A stretch of DNA of 17,796 nucleotides from an uncultured Planctomycetaceae bacterium (GTDB lineage: Bacteria; Planctomycetota; Planctomycetia; Pirellulales; Pirellulaceae): positions 1 through 17,796 of the forward strand of contig CAIYOB010000697.1 in NCBI GenBank assembly GCA_903927685.1. The letters run 5' to 3'. Position numbers and translations under genes: made by a program. The notes under the pieces were generated by a model. That model was given only the letters and a program-made list of their open reading frames with translations, made no database searches and was not told where the DNA came from. Below, piece after piece: positions 1 through 9,400 of this stretch (position 1 is its first letter; the number at the start of each line of letters is the position of its first letter).

Positions 1-1902
1 CCTACGGCCGAGATCATCCGGATCGGACTTGCCATCGCCTCGGGACTGGCCGCCGCGCACGACCGCGGGGTGCTGCACCGCGACATCAAGCCGGGCAACG
101 TCTTGCTGGCCGAAGACGGCGAAGTGAAAATTGCCGACTTCGGCCTGGCGCGAGCCGTTGGCGACGAGGGGTTGACGTCCGTCGAGATTCTGGCCGGCAC
201 GCCGGAGTATCTGGCTCCGGAACAAATCGCCGCCGAACGCGTCGACCAACGGGCCGATCTATTCAGCCTGGGGAGCGTGCTGTATGCCATGTGCACCGGC
301 GTGGCGCCCTTCGCCGGCCCCACCGCCCTGTCCGCCGTTCACCGCGTCGCCGAGGTGGAGCCGCGTCCGATCCGGGAGTTGAATCCGGAGATTCCGGACT
401 GGCTCGAGCGGCTGGTGCGGCGATTGCACGCCAAGGCCCCGGCCCAGCGGATTCAGTCGGCACGGGACGTCGTGCGGTGGTTGCAGCAGGGCGGGCCTCC
501 GCAGGACGCGCCCGCGATCCCAGCAGCCGCTGCGCCCAACCCATCAGACGCCCGCCGGACACGCGTGCTGATCGGCGGCGGTCTCGCCGTCGCCGCCATC
601 GCCGCTGCCGCGTTGCTCGGCTGGGGGCTCCTGGCGGGGGCGGGCGGGCGCAATCCGGTCGCCTCGCCCGAACGGAAACCGGTCAGTTCGTCGCCCGTCA
701 TTGCCGCCACTCCGAGCGAGTCGTACATTGTCGTCAGTGACTCCGCGGGCCGCGAGTCACGGTTCAAGCGACTGGCCGACGCCATCCAGGCGGCGACGGC
801 TGGCGGCACCTTGACGTTGTACGGCGCGGGACCTTATGTGACGGAGCCGCTGCACCTCGATGAAAAGCCGTTGACCCTGCAAGCCGCACCGGGCAGCACG
901 CCGGTCATTTCGCTGGCGGAGACCGCCGGGCCCGCGGCGGAAACAGACTCGGACCCCGTATCGCCCCATGGGGACCTGCTGCAAGCCGCGGGGCCGTTGA
1001 CGCTGGCGGGCCTGGTGTTGGAAGCCCGCGGACGCGGCGGCGCCGATCCGAATGAAGCACTGTCCCTGATCCGTTATACGGGGCCGGATCTGCGACTCCG
1101 CCACTGCCGCCTGCGGTTCGTACAGGGCGGCTCCTGCCTGCGGCTGGATGGCGCCGCCGCCTGCGAAGTGCTGGACAGTGAATTGCACGCGGGCTTCGGC
1201 ACGGCCATCTTCTGGCATGGCGGGAAGCAGCCGGAGGATTCGCAACGCCCGCGCCGGCTGACGCTGCGGAACGGCATCGTTACGGGCCGGACCGCGCTGG
1301 GGCTCGACCTGCCGCTGTACAGCCCGCTGGCAATTACCTTGACCGACAACACACTGGTCACGCTCGACGCCTGCCGGCTGGTCGATGCCGGCTTGCTCGC
1401 CGCCGGCCCCGGCAACCTGCCCCTCCGCCCGTTCATCCACGCGGAACGGAACGTGCTGGATCACGAGTTCCTGGTGGTCTACTGTCCGCTCGGCGGCCAG
1501 CGCCCGCAGGGCAAGCAGCCGGCGGGCCTGACCGAGACGCGGCGGATGGCCCGGCTGTTGATGTGGTCCGGCGAGGCCAACCTGTTCAGCTCCCAGCAGC
1601 GGGCCTTCCTGGCCGTCCGCCCGCCCCGGACGGAACGGCCGGTCGTCCCCGTCGGCATGCCGCTGACCGCGGCTGAGTGGTCCGCGATCTGGAACGGCGC
1701 CGAGGTCGAACCCCGCACCGCCGACCTGCAGTACGCCGGCGGGGAACGCCTCCGCGAGCGGGCGCTCCTCGACCCCGGCGGGTTCCCCGCCTCCGCTTTT
1801 CGGCTCACCGTCCCCGCCCCCGCAGGCCCAGCGCCTGTGCCCCGCGGCGCCGGGACGACCAAGTCGGGGCCGGCCGGGCCGCTTGCGAGCCGTTTCTTGT
1901 AA
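1..1902 (+). CDS. Ser/Thr protein kinase, membrane-anchored, with extracellular beta-helix-like region (5' end outside window)
   Basis: The reading frame is open from base 1, so the gene starts upstream and the N-lobe (P-loop, VAIK lysine) is missing. Visible in the C-lobe are the catalytic loop HRDIKPGN (bases 76-99, with Asp, Lys and Asn intact), the magnesium-binding DFG (136-144) and the APE motif (214-222), so the kinase looks active and belongs to the Hanks-type bacterial family. The domain ends near base 480. A Pro/Ala-rich linker follows, then one strongly hydrophobic Ala/Gly/Leu span at about 565-636 that should cross the membrane. The remaining 420 or so residues would lie outside the cytoplasm. 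They contain short irregular repeats (about 960-1400) that resemble right-handed beta-helix coils, as in pectate-lyase-like folds. The substrate is unknown. A GTG at base 70 is not a credible start because it lies inside the kinase fold. The stop codon falls inside a repeat shared with position 13641. The kinase assignment is certain; the beta-helix reading is moderate. Confidence 0.93.
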   Translation, partial: PTAEIIRIGLAIASGLAAAHDRGVLHRDIKPGNVLLAEDGEVKIADFGLARAVGDEGLTSVEILAGTPEYLAPEQIAAERVDQRADLFSLGSVLYAMCTGVAPFAGPTALSAVHRVAEVEPRPIRELNPEIPDWLERLVRRLHAKAPAQRIQSARDVVRWLQQGGPPQDAPAIPAAAAPNPSDARRTRVLIGGGLAVAAIAAAALLGWGLLAGAGGRNPVASPERKPVSSSPVIAATPSESYIVVSDSAGRESRFKRLADAIQAATAGGTLTLYGAGPYVTEPLHLDEKPLTLQAAPGSTPVISLAETAGPAAETDSDPVSPHGDLLQAAGPLTLAGLVLEARGRGGADPNEALSLIRYTGPDLRLRHCRLRFVQGGSCLRLDGAAACEVLDSELHAGFGTAIFWHGGKQPEDSQRPRRLTLRNGIVTGRTALGLDLPLYSPLAITLTDNTLVTLDACRLVDAGLLAAGPGNLPLRPFIHAERNVLDHEFLVVYCPLGGQRPQGKQPAGLTETRRMARLLMWSGEANLFSSQQRAFLAVRPPRTERPVVPVGMPLTAAEWSAIWNGAEVEPRTADLQYAGGERLRERALLDPGGFPASAFRLTVPAPAGPAPVPRGAGTTKSGPAGPLASRFL

Positions 1903-1953
1903 GACCGGCAGTCTTCCATGTTCGGCACCAGCTGGGTACGGAGTCATTTCTCG
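1893..1953 (+). repeat. Direct repeat copy A (left flank of the lipid operon)
   Basis: Two blocks match the region around 13641-13813 in the same orientation. Block 1 is an exact 15-base match, TTTCTTGTAAGACCG, at 1893-1907 and 13641-13655. Block 2 spans 1911-1953 and matches 13771-13813 at 33 of 43 bases. The blocks are 3 bases apart here but 115 bases apart in the right copy, so copy A looks internally deleted. The last three codons and the stop of the kinase gene lie in block 1. The two copies bracket the whole operon. Confidence 0.7.
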
Positions 1954-2073
1954 ATCAGCCAATGTTTCTGCATGTGGAAACTGGTCATTGGTGGCAAACG
2001 GAATTCGCGGAACCAGCTCACACGCTGCGGGGGCGAAGCGGAATGGGGTGGACCAGCACCGCGGGCCACGGCC
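1903..2073. other. Intergenic region between kinase and operon 3' end (convergent)
   Basis: Besides the repeat and leader remnant it holds a small inverted repeat, AAGAC-CGGCA-GTCTT (1901-1915), too short and without a T-run to be called a terminator. The kinase and the operon converge here, yet no convincing bidirectional terminator was found. Confidence 0.5.
1918..1974 (+). pseudogene. 5' leader remnant of a LEPR-XLL-type exported-protein gene
   Basis: An ATG at 1918 starts a frame that opens MFGTSWVRSHFS, close to the MLDTSWIRRHFL opening of the metalloprotease at 13778 (7 of the first 11 residues identical). Such W-(I/V/L)-R-x-x-F openings are typical of planctomycete exported proteins that carry the LEPR-XLL leader. 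The resemblance fades after about 15 codons. The frame runs to a stop at 2146-2148 without any LEPR-XLL motif and overlaps the 3' end of the SDR gene antisense. No Shine-Dalgarno sequence precedes it, unlike the copy at 13778. I read it as a truncated remnant rather than a working gene; the exact end is arbitrary. Confidence 0.5.
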
Positions 2074-2838
2074 TCAGGCATGCACGCCGGCGCCGCCGTC
2101 GACGGTGACGACTTCCCCTTGGATCATGTCGCTCAGGGGACTACATAGAAACAGGACCGCGTTGGCCACGTCCTCGGCCGTCAGCAGCCGATCGCCGACG
2201 AGATTCCGCTGGCGGGCGGCCTGGAACATCGCGTCCGCGCCCGGCAACATGCGGGTCGAGTCGGTTTCGACCAAGCCCGCTTTCACGACGTTGAAGTTAA
2301 TGTTCCTCCGGCCGAGTTCCAAGGCCAGGTGCCGCACGAGGGCCTCCATCGCCGCCTTTGACGCCCCGATGGTGCCGTACATCGGCAGGGCCAATTCCGA
2401 GCCGTGGCTCGACAGCCCCACGACCTTTGCCCGCTCCGGATGGTCGGCAAGCAAGTCCACTCCGGCCTGCACGAGATACAGCAGCGCTCGAACGTTGGTG
2501 TTCATCGCCGCGGCAAAGTCCCGGTCCGTCGTGCTCAACAGCGGGCGGAATCCGCCTGTCGCGGCATTGCTGATGATGATGTCGAGCCGGCCGTAGGTCC
2601 GGTCGATGAAGGCCATCAGTTCGTCAACATCTTCGCGTTCGCTCACGTCCGCCTTCACCACGGCGACGTCCCGGCCCAAGGCCTGAACCTGTTCCGCCAC
2701 TGCGGTTGCCGCGGCTTTCGAGGTAACGTAATTCACGACGAGGTTGGCCCCCGCCTCGGCGAGCCGTAGCGCGCACGCACAGCCGATGCCGCGCGAACTG
2801 CCCGTCACCAAGGCGATCTTGCCGCGGAGATCAATCAT
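2074..2838 (-). CDS. SDR oxidoreductase, FabL-type enoyl-ACP reductase (candidate trans enoyl reductase)
   Basis: A 254-residue short-chain dehydrogenase with the NAD(P)-binding TGSSRGIG (residues 12-19), the SNAATGG segment (90-96) and the C-terminal DMIQGEVVTVDGG. The active-site tyrosine and lysine are Y154 and K161, a Y-x6-K spacing. Classical ketoreductases use YxxxK, and the residue at that place here (157) is Ile. Y-x6-K, the AATGGFRP stretch and the DMI-x-G-x3-VDGG end all match what I recall of Bacillus FabL (enoyl-ACP reductase III). It should reduce the trans-2 double bond of an ACP-bound enoyl chain in the cytoplasm. The neighbouring synthase has KR and DH but no ER, so this enzyme probably supplies the missing step. 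It is last in the operon, overlaps the PPTase gene by 8 bases, and its ATG follows GGGAGG (plus strand 2845-2850) at 6 bases. The SDR assignment is certain; the enoyl reductase role is an inference. Confidence 0.85.
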   Translation of the reverse strand: MIDLRGKIALVTGSSRGIGCACALRLAEAGANLVVNYVTSKAAATAVAEQVQALGRDVAVVKADVSEREDVDELMAFIDRTYGRLDIIISNAATGGFRPLLSTTDRDFAAAMNTNVRALLYLVQAGVDLLADHPERAKVVGLSSHGSELALPMYGTIGASKAAMEALVRHLALELGRRNINFNVVKAGLVETDSTRMLPGADAMFQAARQRNLVGDRLLTAEDVANAVLFLCSPLSDMIQGEVVTVDGGAGVHA

Positions 2839-3496
2839 CGTCGTCCTCCCGGGCCATGGCCAGCGCCCGCACCATCGCCTCGTCCGCCTGCCAGCGGATG
2901 CGGCAGACCTGCCGGCCGTACAGGCCTTCTCCAGTCAGCCGCACCAGGCACTGCTGCGGCACGAAAGCCTCGCCGGTTTGGCACGCTTTGTAACAGGCCT
3001 CCTTCGCCGTCCAGATCCGGAGTGTATCGGCGGCAGTCCGCGCGACGGCTCGCTCCGCGGGCAGGAACCAGGCCCGCGGCAACGCGGTACCGATGTCTTC
3101 CAGGTCAGCGATGTCGACCCCGAATCGCAGCCGCGGCTCGGCCGAAACGGCGGCATAGGCGAACCGCCGGGAATGCGCCAGGGACAGCCGAACGCTCAAC
3201 GCACCGCCGTGCAGAAAAACGCGAGGCCGATTACGCCGTCCCCGACCGTCGACGGACAGGATCGTGAGGTCTCGCAGCGAGGCCTCGCTGCCCAGCACCT
3301 CGCGGACCAGCGTCTTGCCGAGCCAGCGCCCGACCAGCCATGCCGGATCGTCGGGCCGCCCTTGTTCCCATTCGGCCTGGTTCAGCCAACTGTGCGGCGT
3401 CCGAGCGGCGAGGGCGGCGTCCGGAGCGGCCATCGGCACGCACCGCTCCGTGACCAGCCCGGCCCAGTCGTCGTTCCAGCCGCCCGGCGAAATCAT
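2831..3496 (-). CDS. Sfp-type 4'-phosphopantetheinyl transferase
   Basis: A 221-residue protein that should transfer the phosphopantetheine arm of CoA to the serine of the ACP in the upstream synthase. The family signatures are present: FGVDIADLE (residues 125-133, with the Mg-binding Asp128) and WTAKEACYK (162-170, with Glu166 and Lys170), plus SLAHS (105-109) in the place of the usual SLSHS substrate-binding motif. The length fits the Sfp class. The frame is open upstream into the synthase gene, but the ATG at 3496 is the right start because it overlaps the synthase TGA as ATGA, a classic translational-coupling arrangement. The acidic DDDD tail comes from the overlap with the SDR start. The obvious partner is Ser1316 of the synthase; a role for primary-metabolism ACP cannot be excluded. 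Confidence 0.93.
   Translation of the reverse strand: MISPGGWNDDWAGLVTERCVPMAAPDAALAARTPHSWLNQAEWEQGRPDDPAWLVGRWLGKTLVREVLGSEASLRDLTILSVDGRGRRNRPRVFLHGGALSVRLSLAHSRRFAYAAVSAEPRLRFGVDIADLEDIGTALPRAWFLPAERAVARTAADTLRIWTAKEACYKACQTGEAFVPQQCLVRLTGEGLYGRQVCRIRWQADEAMVRALAMAREDDDD
2845..2850 (-). promoter_or_regulatory. Shine-Dalgarno site of the SDR gene
   Basis: GGGAGG on the minus strand, 6 bases before the ATG at 2838, inside the end of the PPTase coding sequence. It fixes the start and indicates independent re-initiation of the last gene. Confidence 0.7.
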
Positions 3497-6400
3497 GCCT
3501 TCGCCTTTCCCGTTTTCAGGCAGACCGTCTCGTAATCCGTCACCGTCAGCACTGCCCGCCCGTCTTCGCCGACGAGATGAAAATCGTACCGTGTGCCCTC
3601 TGCGCGAGAATCCTTGCAGAACAAGCGCAGCCGGCATGCTTCGTTCTCGCGCGGCTGCCGGTACACCTGGAGCCGCCCGATGCGCCGCGGCAATTCGACT
3701 CGTCTGTCGATCATCCGGTACGAGTAGCTGCCGCACGCCACCAAGCACCCGTCGAGCAACGCGGAGGGCACCAACCACCGCCGCCCGCGCCGCGCGCCGG
3801 CCAGGGCCAGCGGCGCCTTCGCGACGAGCCGGGCCAGGCCGCCGTCGTGCTGGAAATTGAGTTCCAGCAGCGTCCGCAGGCTGTCGCCGTGGGACATCAA
3901 TCGCCAGCCCTCGGGATAGACAAACGGTCTCCAGCCCTCGGCCGGCTCGCCGACCTCCAGCACTTCCGGTGGGAGCGGAGCATCCGCGAAGTGTGCCTGA
4001 CCGGTGGCTACGACGATTCGCGAGCCCTCGTTCTGAGTCTGCAATTCGCAGGTGGCCCCGCGCACCAGGACGTTCATCCGCTGGGGCGTCTGGCGGTGGA
4101 AATCGAGCCGCTTGAGCAAGTCGACGTCGCTCAGGGCGACGAACACGCGGCCGGGTTCCAGCAGGCTCGCCGCCTCGGCGAGGATTTCGGCCGTCACGGC
4201 GCCGGGCAAGACCGACCGGTCGTAGATCCGGTGGTCCCGCAGGAAGGGATCGCTCTGCGGACACAGCTCGACCGCCGCGTTCAACTCCTGTCCCGGCCGC
4301 ACGATCTGCACCGCGGCGACCAAGGGGAACTCGGAAGCCTCCGTGCCGCACGTCGACGGCCCGCCGTCATCGCCCGGCGAAAGCGGTGGAACCGGCAACA
4401 TACCGGGAGTCCCTGTGTCCCGCGACTGGCCGCGACGGACCGCGGCGTGGTGGGCGTGCAAACTGACGAGCGCCACCCCCGCGCCCGCCGCCATCCCGCG
4501 CAGTTCGTCGTCCGTGGCCGCGGAGGCAACCGGCCCCATCACGGCTGGCACGGGCAGCGGCCCGCGGTCAGGGAACCGGTCCGCGTACTCGCGCAGAAAA
4601 GCGCGAATCGCCGCGCGATGTTCCTGTCCATAACGGAAACCGGCGTCATACCCGCCAGCGGTCGCCGCGGCCAACGCCGGTGGCGGTGTTGCCGCCGGCG
4701 CCACGGGCCGAGCCTCCAGGCGGCTGGCGTCATCCACGATCAGCACTTCGGCGTCCGTTCCCACCACGCACAGTTCGTCGGCGATATGGGCGGCGCCTTC
4801 CGCGGGCGGCATGAACTGAATGCCCATCGCTTCCAGCGCGAATCGGCTTTCCGGCCGTGCGGCCATGCCGACTTCCGCCCACGCGGTCCAGTCGAAACAG
4901 ACGGCCGTGCAGCCGGGATGAGTGCGGCGGTACTGGGCCAACAACTTGCACAGCATGTCGTTGGCCAGCGAGTAGTCGGTCTGCCCGATCCCGCCGTATC
5001 GGCCGCTGACCGAACCGAAGCCGAGGAAATACCGGGGCGGCGCCGCATCCAACGCCGCCATCAACGCCGCCGCTCCATCCACTTTGGCAGCAATCGTCTT
5101 GGCAACCAGCGGCAGTGTCTTGGCTGAAAACCTGCAGGCATGCTCGACGCCCGCCCCGTGGATCACGCCCTCCACCGGTCCAATCTCGGCCAATACGGCA
5201 GCGAGCCGAACGCGATCGGCAACGTCGCACTGGTGGTACGTCGCCCGCACACCAGCGTCCGCAAAGGCACGCAGCGTGCGGTCCAACTCCAGAGCCCGCT
5301 CGATCTTCTGCCAGGCCGCGCCGGGCGCCTCGCCCTTCTGCCGCGCTTCCTGCGCGAGTTGGGCCTTGAGCTGTTTCAGGCCGTCGGCTGAAAGCTGCCG
5401 CCACTGTGGATCGATGGCCGGCGGTGGGCTGCTGCCGAGCAGGTGCAGAACCAGGCCCCACTGCTTTCCAAGTTCGCGGGCGATGTAGGCGGTCACTCCG
5501 CGGCCTCCACCGGTCACGACCCACGCGCCGCCTGGCGGCGCCGCTCGTGATGGCAAGGTCGAGGCGCGTTGCCACTCGGCGCGAAGCACGTGCCGAGTTC
5601 CCGCGGCGTCGTAGCCGACTTCGACGTCAGCCGCTTGGCTGGCGACTTCCGCGATGACCGCCCGCGCCAAGTCGACGGCGGGATACGGCGCGGGAAAATC
5701 CAGCACTTTGACGCGGATCCCACCTTGCGATTCGGCGCCGGCCGCCTTGACCAAGCCCGCCAGCCCGCCGCTCTCGGCCGACACCAGTTCGCCCCGGTTC
5801 CCGAAATCGCCTCCGAGCGCCGTCACGGCCACGAGGGCGGGCGAGTCGGTGCCCGCGGTCGCCAACTCGAACCACTTCTGGCAGACGGCGAACGGCAGCA
5901 TGACGCCCCGCTCGCGGCGTTCGTCCCACGCGACGGCATCGGCATAGGGCATCGGCGCGCCGTCGCGCGGCGTCAGCAGGAATAGCTGCGGAAGGGGGCC
6001 GTCCTGCCACGCCCGTTCGAACGACGGGAGATCGGCGACCAACACGGCGCGAACACCGTGATGCTGAAGTTCATCCGCCAACGCGCGGGCCGCGGGATTA
6101 TCGCCGAGAATTGCGGCCCGCGCGCCCCAGGCCCAGTTCTCGGCCGGGGCGGCCAGCGGTGAGGGCACCATCCGCAGCACGTGCCGCCGCATCCGCCGGT
6201 CTGCTTCCGGGACCGTGGCGATCCGGGCTGGCTCGACGTCCGCGGCAGCCGCCCTCGTGGCGAGCCCCTCAGACGCTTCTCCAGCCCGATCTGGCTCGAC
6301 GCCGGGTACCGCTTCCGCCACGGCCCCGTCCGCCAGGAACTTCAGGACGGACCGCAGCGTCGGGAAATCGTCGAGCGTGACGTTGCCGGCCGGCGGCGCG

Positions 6401-9400
6401 ATCCGGAATTCCTCCTGGATCTCGCCGAACAGTTGGGCTTTCTTGATGCTGTCGATCCCCAGGTCGGCTTCCAGATTGGCGTCCAAGTCCACCATCTCTT
6501 CCGGGTAGCCCGTCTGCTCGACGATGAACTGGACCAGGAACTTCTGCAACGCCGTTCGTTGACCACTGGGAGGCGGCGGTGCGGGCGGGGCCGTGGGCGA
6601 CACCACCGTGGCTTGCTGGCGCCGGCTCTGGCGACGGCGTTCCGTCGCGTCGAAATGCGTGAGCTTGCCCGGCACGAGCGGCTGCCCTTCGGTCCCCACG
6701 GCAGCCTCGCCGGCCATCACGCCGCAGTCTCGCAAGAGCGCGACGACGCATTGCAGTTGGGCCAAGCCATGCCGCTCGGGATCGTCCGTCGAGACGATTC
6801 CGAGCGCCTGCTCGCCGAGGATCTTCCGATGCAGCTTGGTCAGGACTCGCTGCGGGCCGATCTCGACGAACACGGTCGGGTGCTCGGCGGCCAACTTCTG
6901 TACCATGCCTACATACGGGACGGGCAGGGTGAACTGCTCGCACAGACTCCGCCGCAGATCGTCTTCTTCCAGCATGTATCGATTGAAGGCGGTGCTCAGC
7001 ACGGGCACCCGCGCGGCTTGCACGGGAACCGCCGGCAACGCGGCGGTGATCGCCGCTCGCGCCGGGGCCATCATAGGGCAATGGAACGCACACGGCACGT
7101 TCAGCCGGACGGCGTGCAGGCCGATCTGCTGGGCTCGTTCGACGACCCGCACCAGGGCGGCGATTTCGCCGCTGAGCACGAACTGCTCGGGGGCGTTGTG
7201 ATTGGCGATGTAGACCATGCCCCCGTCCTCGGCGACAAGCTGTTCCACCACTGCCCGCGGCGCCGTGACGGCCACCATGCCACCCGGTACGTTCGCGGCC
7301 GCCTGGAACGCTTCCGTGCGCAACCCGACGACGCGCAACGCCGTTTCGAGCGACCATGCCCCCGCGGCGACCAGGGCGGCAATCTCCCCGAAACTGAGAC
7401 CGGCCACGACATCCGGCCGAACGCCAAGTGCCGCCAGCGATTCGGCCACGATGTAGTTGGCCACCAGCACGGCGGCCTGCGTCTGCCAGACATCGACGCC
7501 CAGTCCGTCCGTAAACCGCCACGCCAAGTCGGCGAACGTACCCCGGCCCCACCGCGCCAGCGCCTGGTCGGCGCGGCGCATGGCCTCCGCTGCGGGGGGG
7601 AACTCGTGGATCAGCGGTTCGAGCATCCCGGCATACTGCGAACCCTGTCCCGGAAACATCCACGCGACGCGGGGGCGTGGTTTCACGACGACGGAAGCGG
7701 GGGCCGCGGGCTCTACGACCGCGGCATACGCAAATCCGTTGGTGCTCCCGGTCGTCGTGACCACCAAGGACGAGTCAGGCGGCAACGGCGACTCCTGACG
7801 CCGGCACATCCCCGTGGCCTTTAAGAGCGACGCCATTCCGTCCGCGGCACCGCAATGGCCGAACTGATTCGCCGCCGACTCGACGGCGACCAGCGGGGCC
7901 GGCGGCGGTTCGCCGCCCAACGCACGGTGGAGAGCCGTTTGGCGGGCCGCGGTCGGAACCTGGGCGTCGAAGCTCACGCCGACTTCGCGGATCACGGCCT
8001 GGATCGGATCCCCGTCGCGGCGGGCATCCGACAGTCGCTTCAGCAGGAGCACGCCGACGCCTTCGCCCGGCAAACCCCCGGAGGCTAGTGCGCCGCTCCA
8101 GGCCAGTGAGACGAACGCGGAGAGGTCCATGCTGCGCTGGCCGGCGGCACAGAGGATCATCTCGCAGTCGCCGCTGCGGAGGATGTCGACGGCGGCGATC
8201 AATGCGGCCAGGCTGGAGTTGCTACCGGCATCGAGCGAAAACGCCCCGCCCATCAGATCGAACGTCTTGGTGATGCGCGACGCCAGCGTGCTGCTGGTGA
8301 AGCTGCCCGTTTCGTCCAGCAGGGCCGGCATCCGGCGGAAGAACAACTCCTGGTATTGCCTCACGACCGTGCTGATCTGGTCGTCGGCCAGCCCGTGCTC
8401 CCTCAGCCGCGCCGCCAGGAGCGACTGGAACTCGGGCAGACGCAGGCCCATCTGCAGTTGGGCGGCGAAGTCCCCGCCGAAGACCGTCCCGACCACCGCG
8501 CCGACACGCGTGCGGTCAAACGGGCGGCGGTCGTAGCCGGCATGGGCGAGGGCCTGCTCGGCGGCGTCCAACAGCATGAACTGCAACGGATTCGCCTGCT
8601 CGACCTGCTTGGGCGGAATCCGGTTCTTGCTCCAGTCGTACTGATAGCCGCGGATGAAGCCGCCGCGGCCAAGCGGCGTTCTCCACGGCGCAAGCGGCCC
8701 CGGCTGGACGCCCAACTCCTTGGGCCAGCGTTCGGCGGGCACATCGGATTTCGGGTCCTCGCCCGTCTGCAATAGATGCCAGAACTGCTCGACGGTCCGT
8801 GCGCCGGGATAAATCGCGCCGAGGCCAATGATGGCGATGGGTTCGGTCTTGGCTCGGGCCGCCTCCGTCTCCCGCCTGTCTTCGCCCACGACAGGCGGCG
8901 GTTCGAGCTGCTGATCCGGTGCCTCGCCGGCCCGGCTCACGTCCGCGGCCGGGACGCTGGCGAAGTAGACGGCTGTTGGCTGTGCGGGCAGGAACTCGTC
9001 GAGGACCACGTGGACGTTCAGTCCGCCCACGCCAAAGGCGTTGACACCGGCGCGCTTCGGCTGGCCGTGCGTGTCGGGCCACGGCGTCGGCGTGACCGGC
9101 ACGTAGAACGGACTCTGATCCCAGTCGACATTCGGATTGAGCCGCTGCAGATTGATGGTCGGCGGAATCGTGGCGTGCTGGACCGCCAGCACCGTTTTGG
9201 CCAAGCCCGCCAGGCCCGCGTTTTCGAGGCAGTGGCCGACGTTGGCTTTGCACGCGCCCAAGGCGATGCGGTGTCCGGCAGGCATCCGTCCGGCGAGCGA
9301 CTCGTGCAAGGCCGCCAGTTCCGTCGCATCGCCGATCTGCGTCGAGGTGGCGTGCGCTTCGATGTACTGCACGCGTCCAACCTCCAAGCCGTGCGTGTAC

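Noticed and set aside
1901..1915. Rho-independent terminator after the kinase
   Set aside because: The stem is only 5 base pairs, the loop is GC-rich, and no T-run follows on either strand.
1918..2148. A functional 76-residue small protein
   Set aside because: No ribosome site; the similarity to exported leaders ends after about 15 codons; the rest overlaps the SDR gene antisense and is unlike any known protein.
2074..2838. FabG-type 3-ketoacyl reductase
   Set aside because: The YxxxK tyrosine position is Ile157, while Y154 and K161 form the Y-x6-K of enoyl reductases; the synthase already has an intact KR.
2831..4351. Extended 506-codon version of the PPTase frame
   Set aside because: The extra 285 residues overlap the synthase DH domain in another frame and are Arg/Gly-rich. 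The ATGA junction at 3493-3496 gives a natural start and a family-typical length.
3577..5127. Plus-strand open frame of 516 codons, and similar ones at 6181-7824, 8776-10392 and 10361-12130
   Set aside because: All lie antisense to the synthase or reductase, whose domains are intact. Their composition is biased and no family is recognisable.
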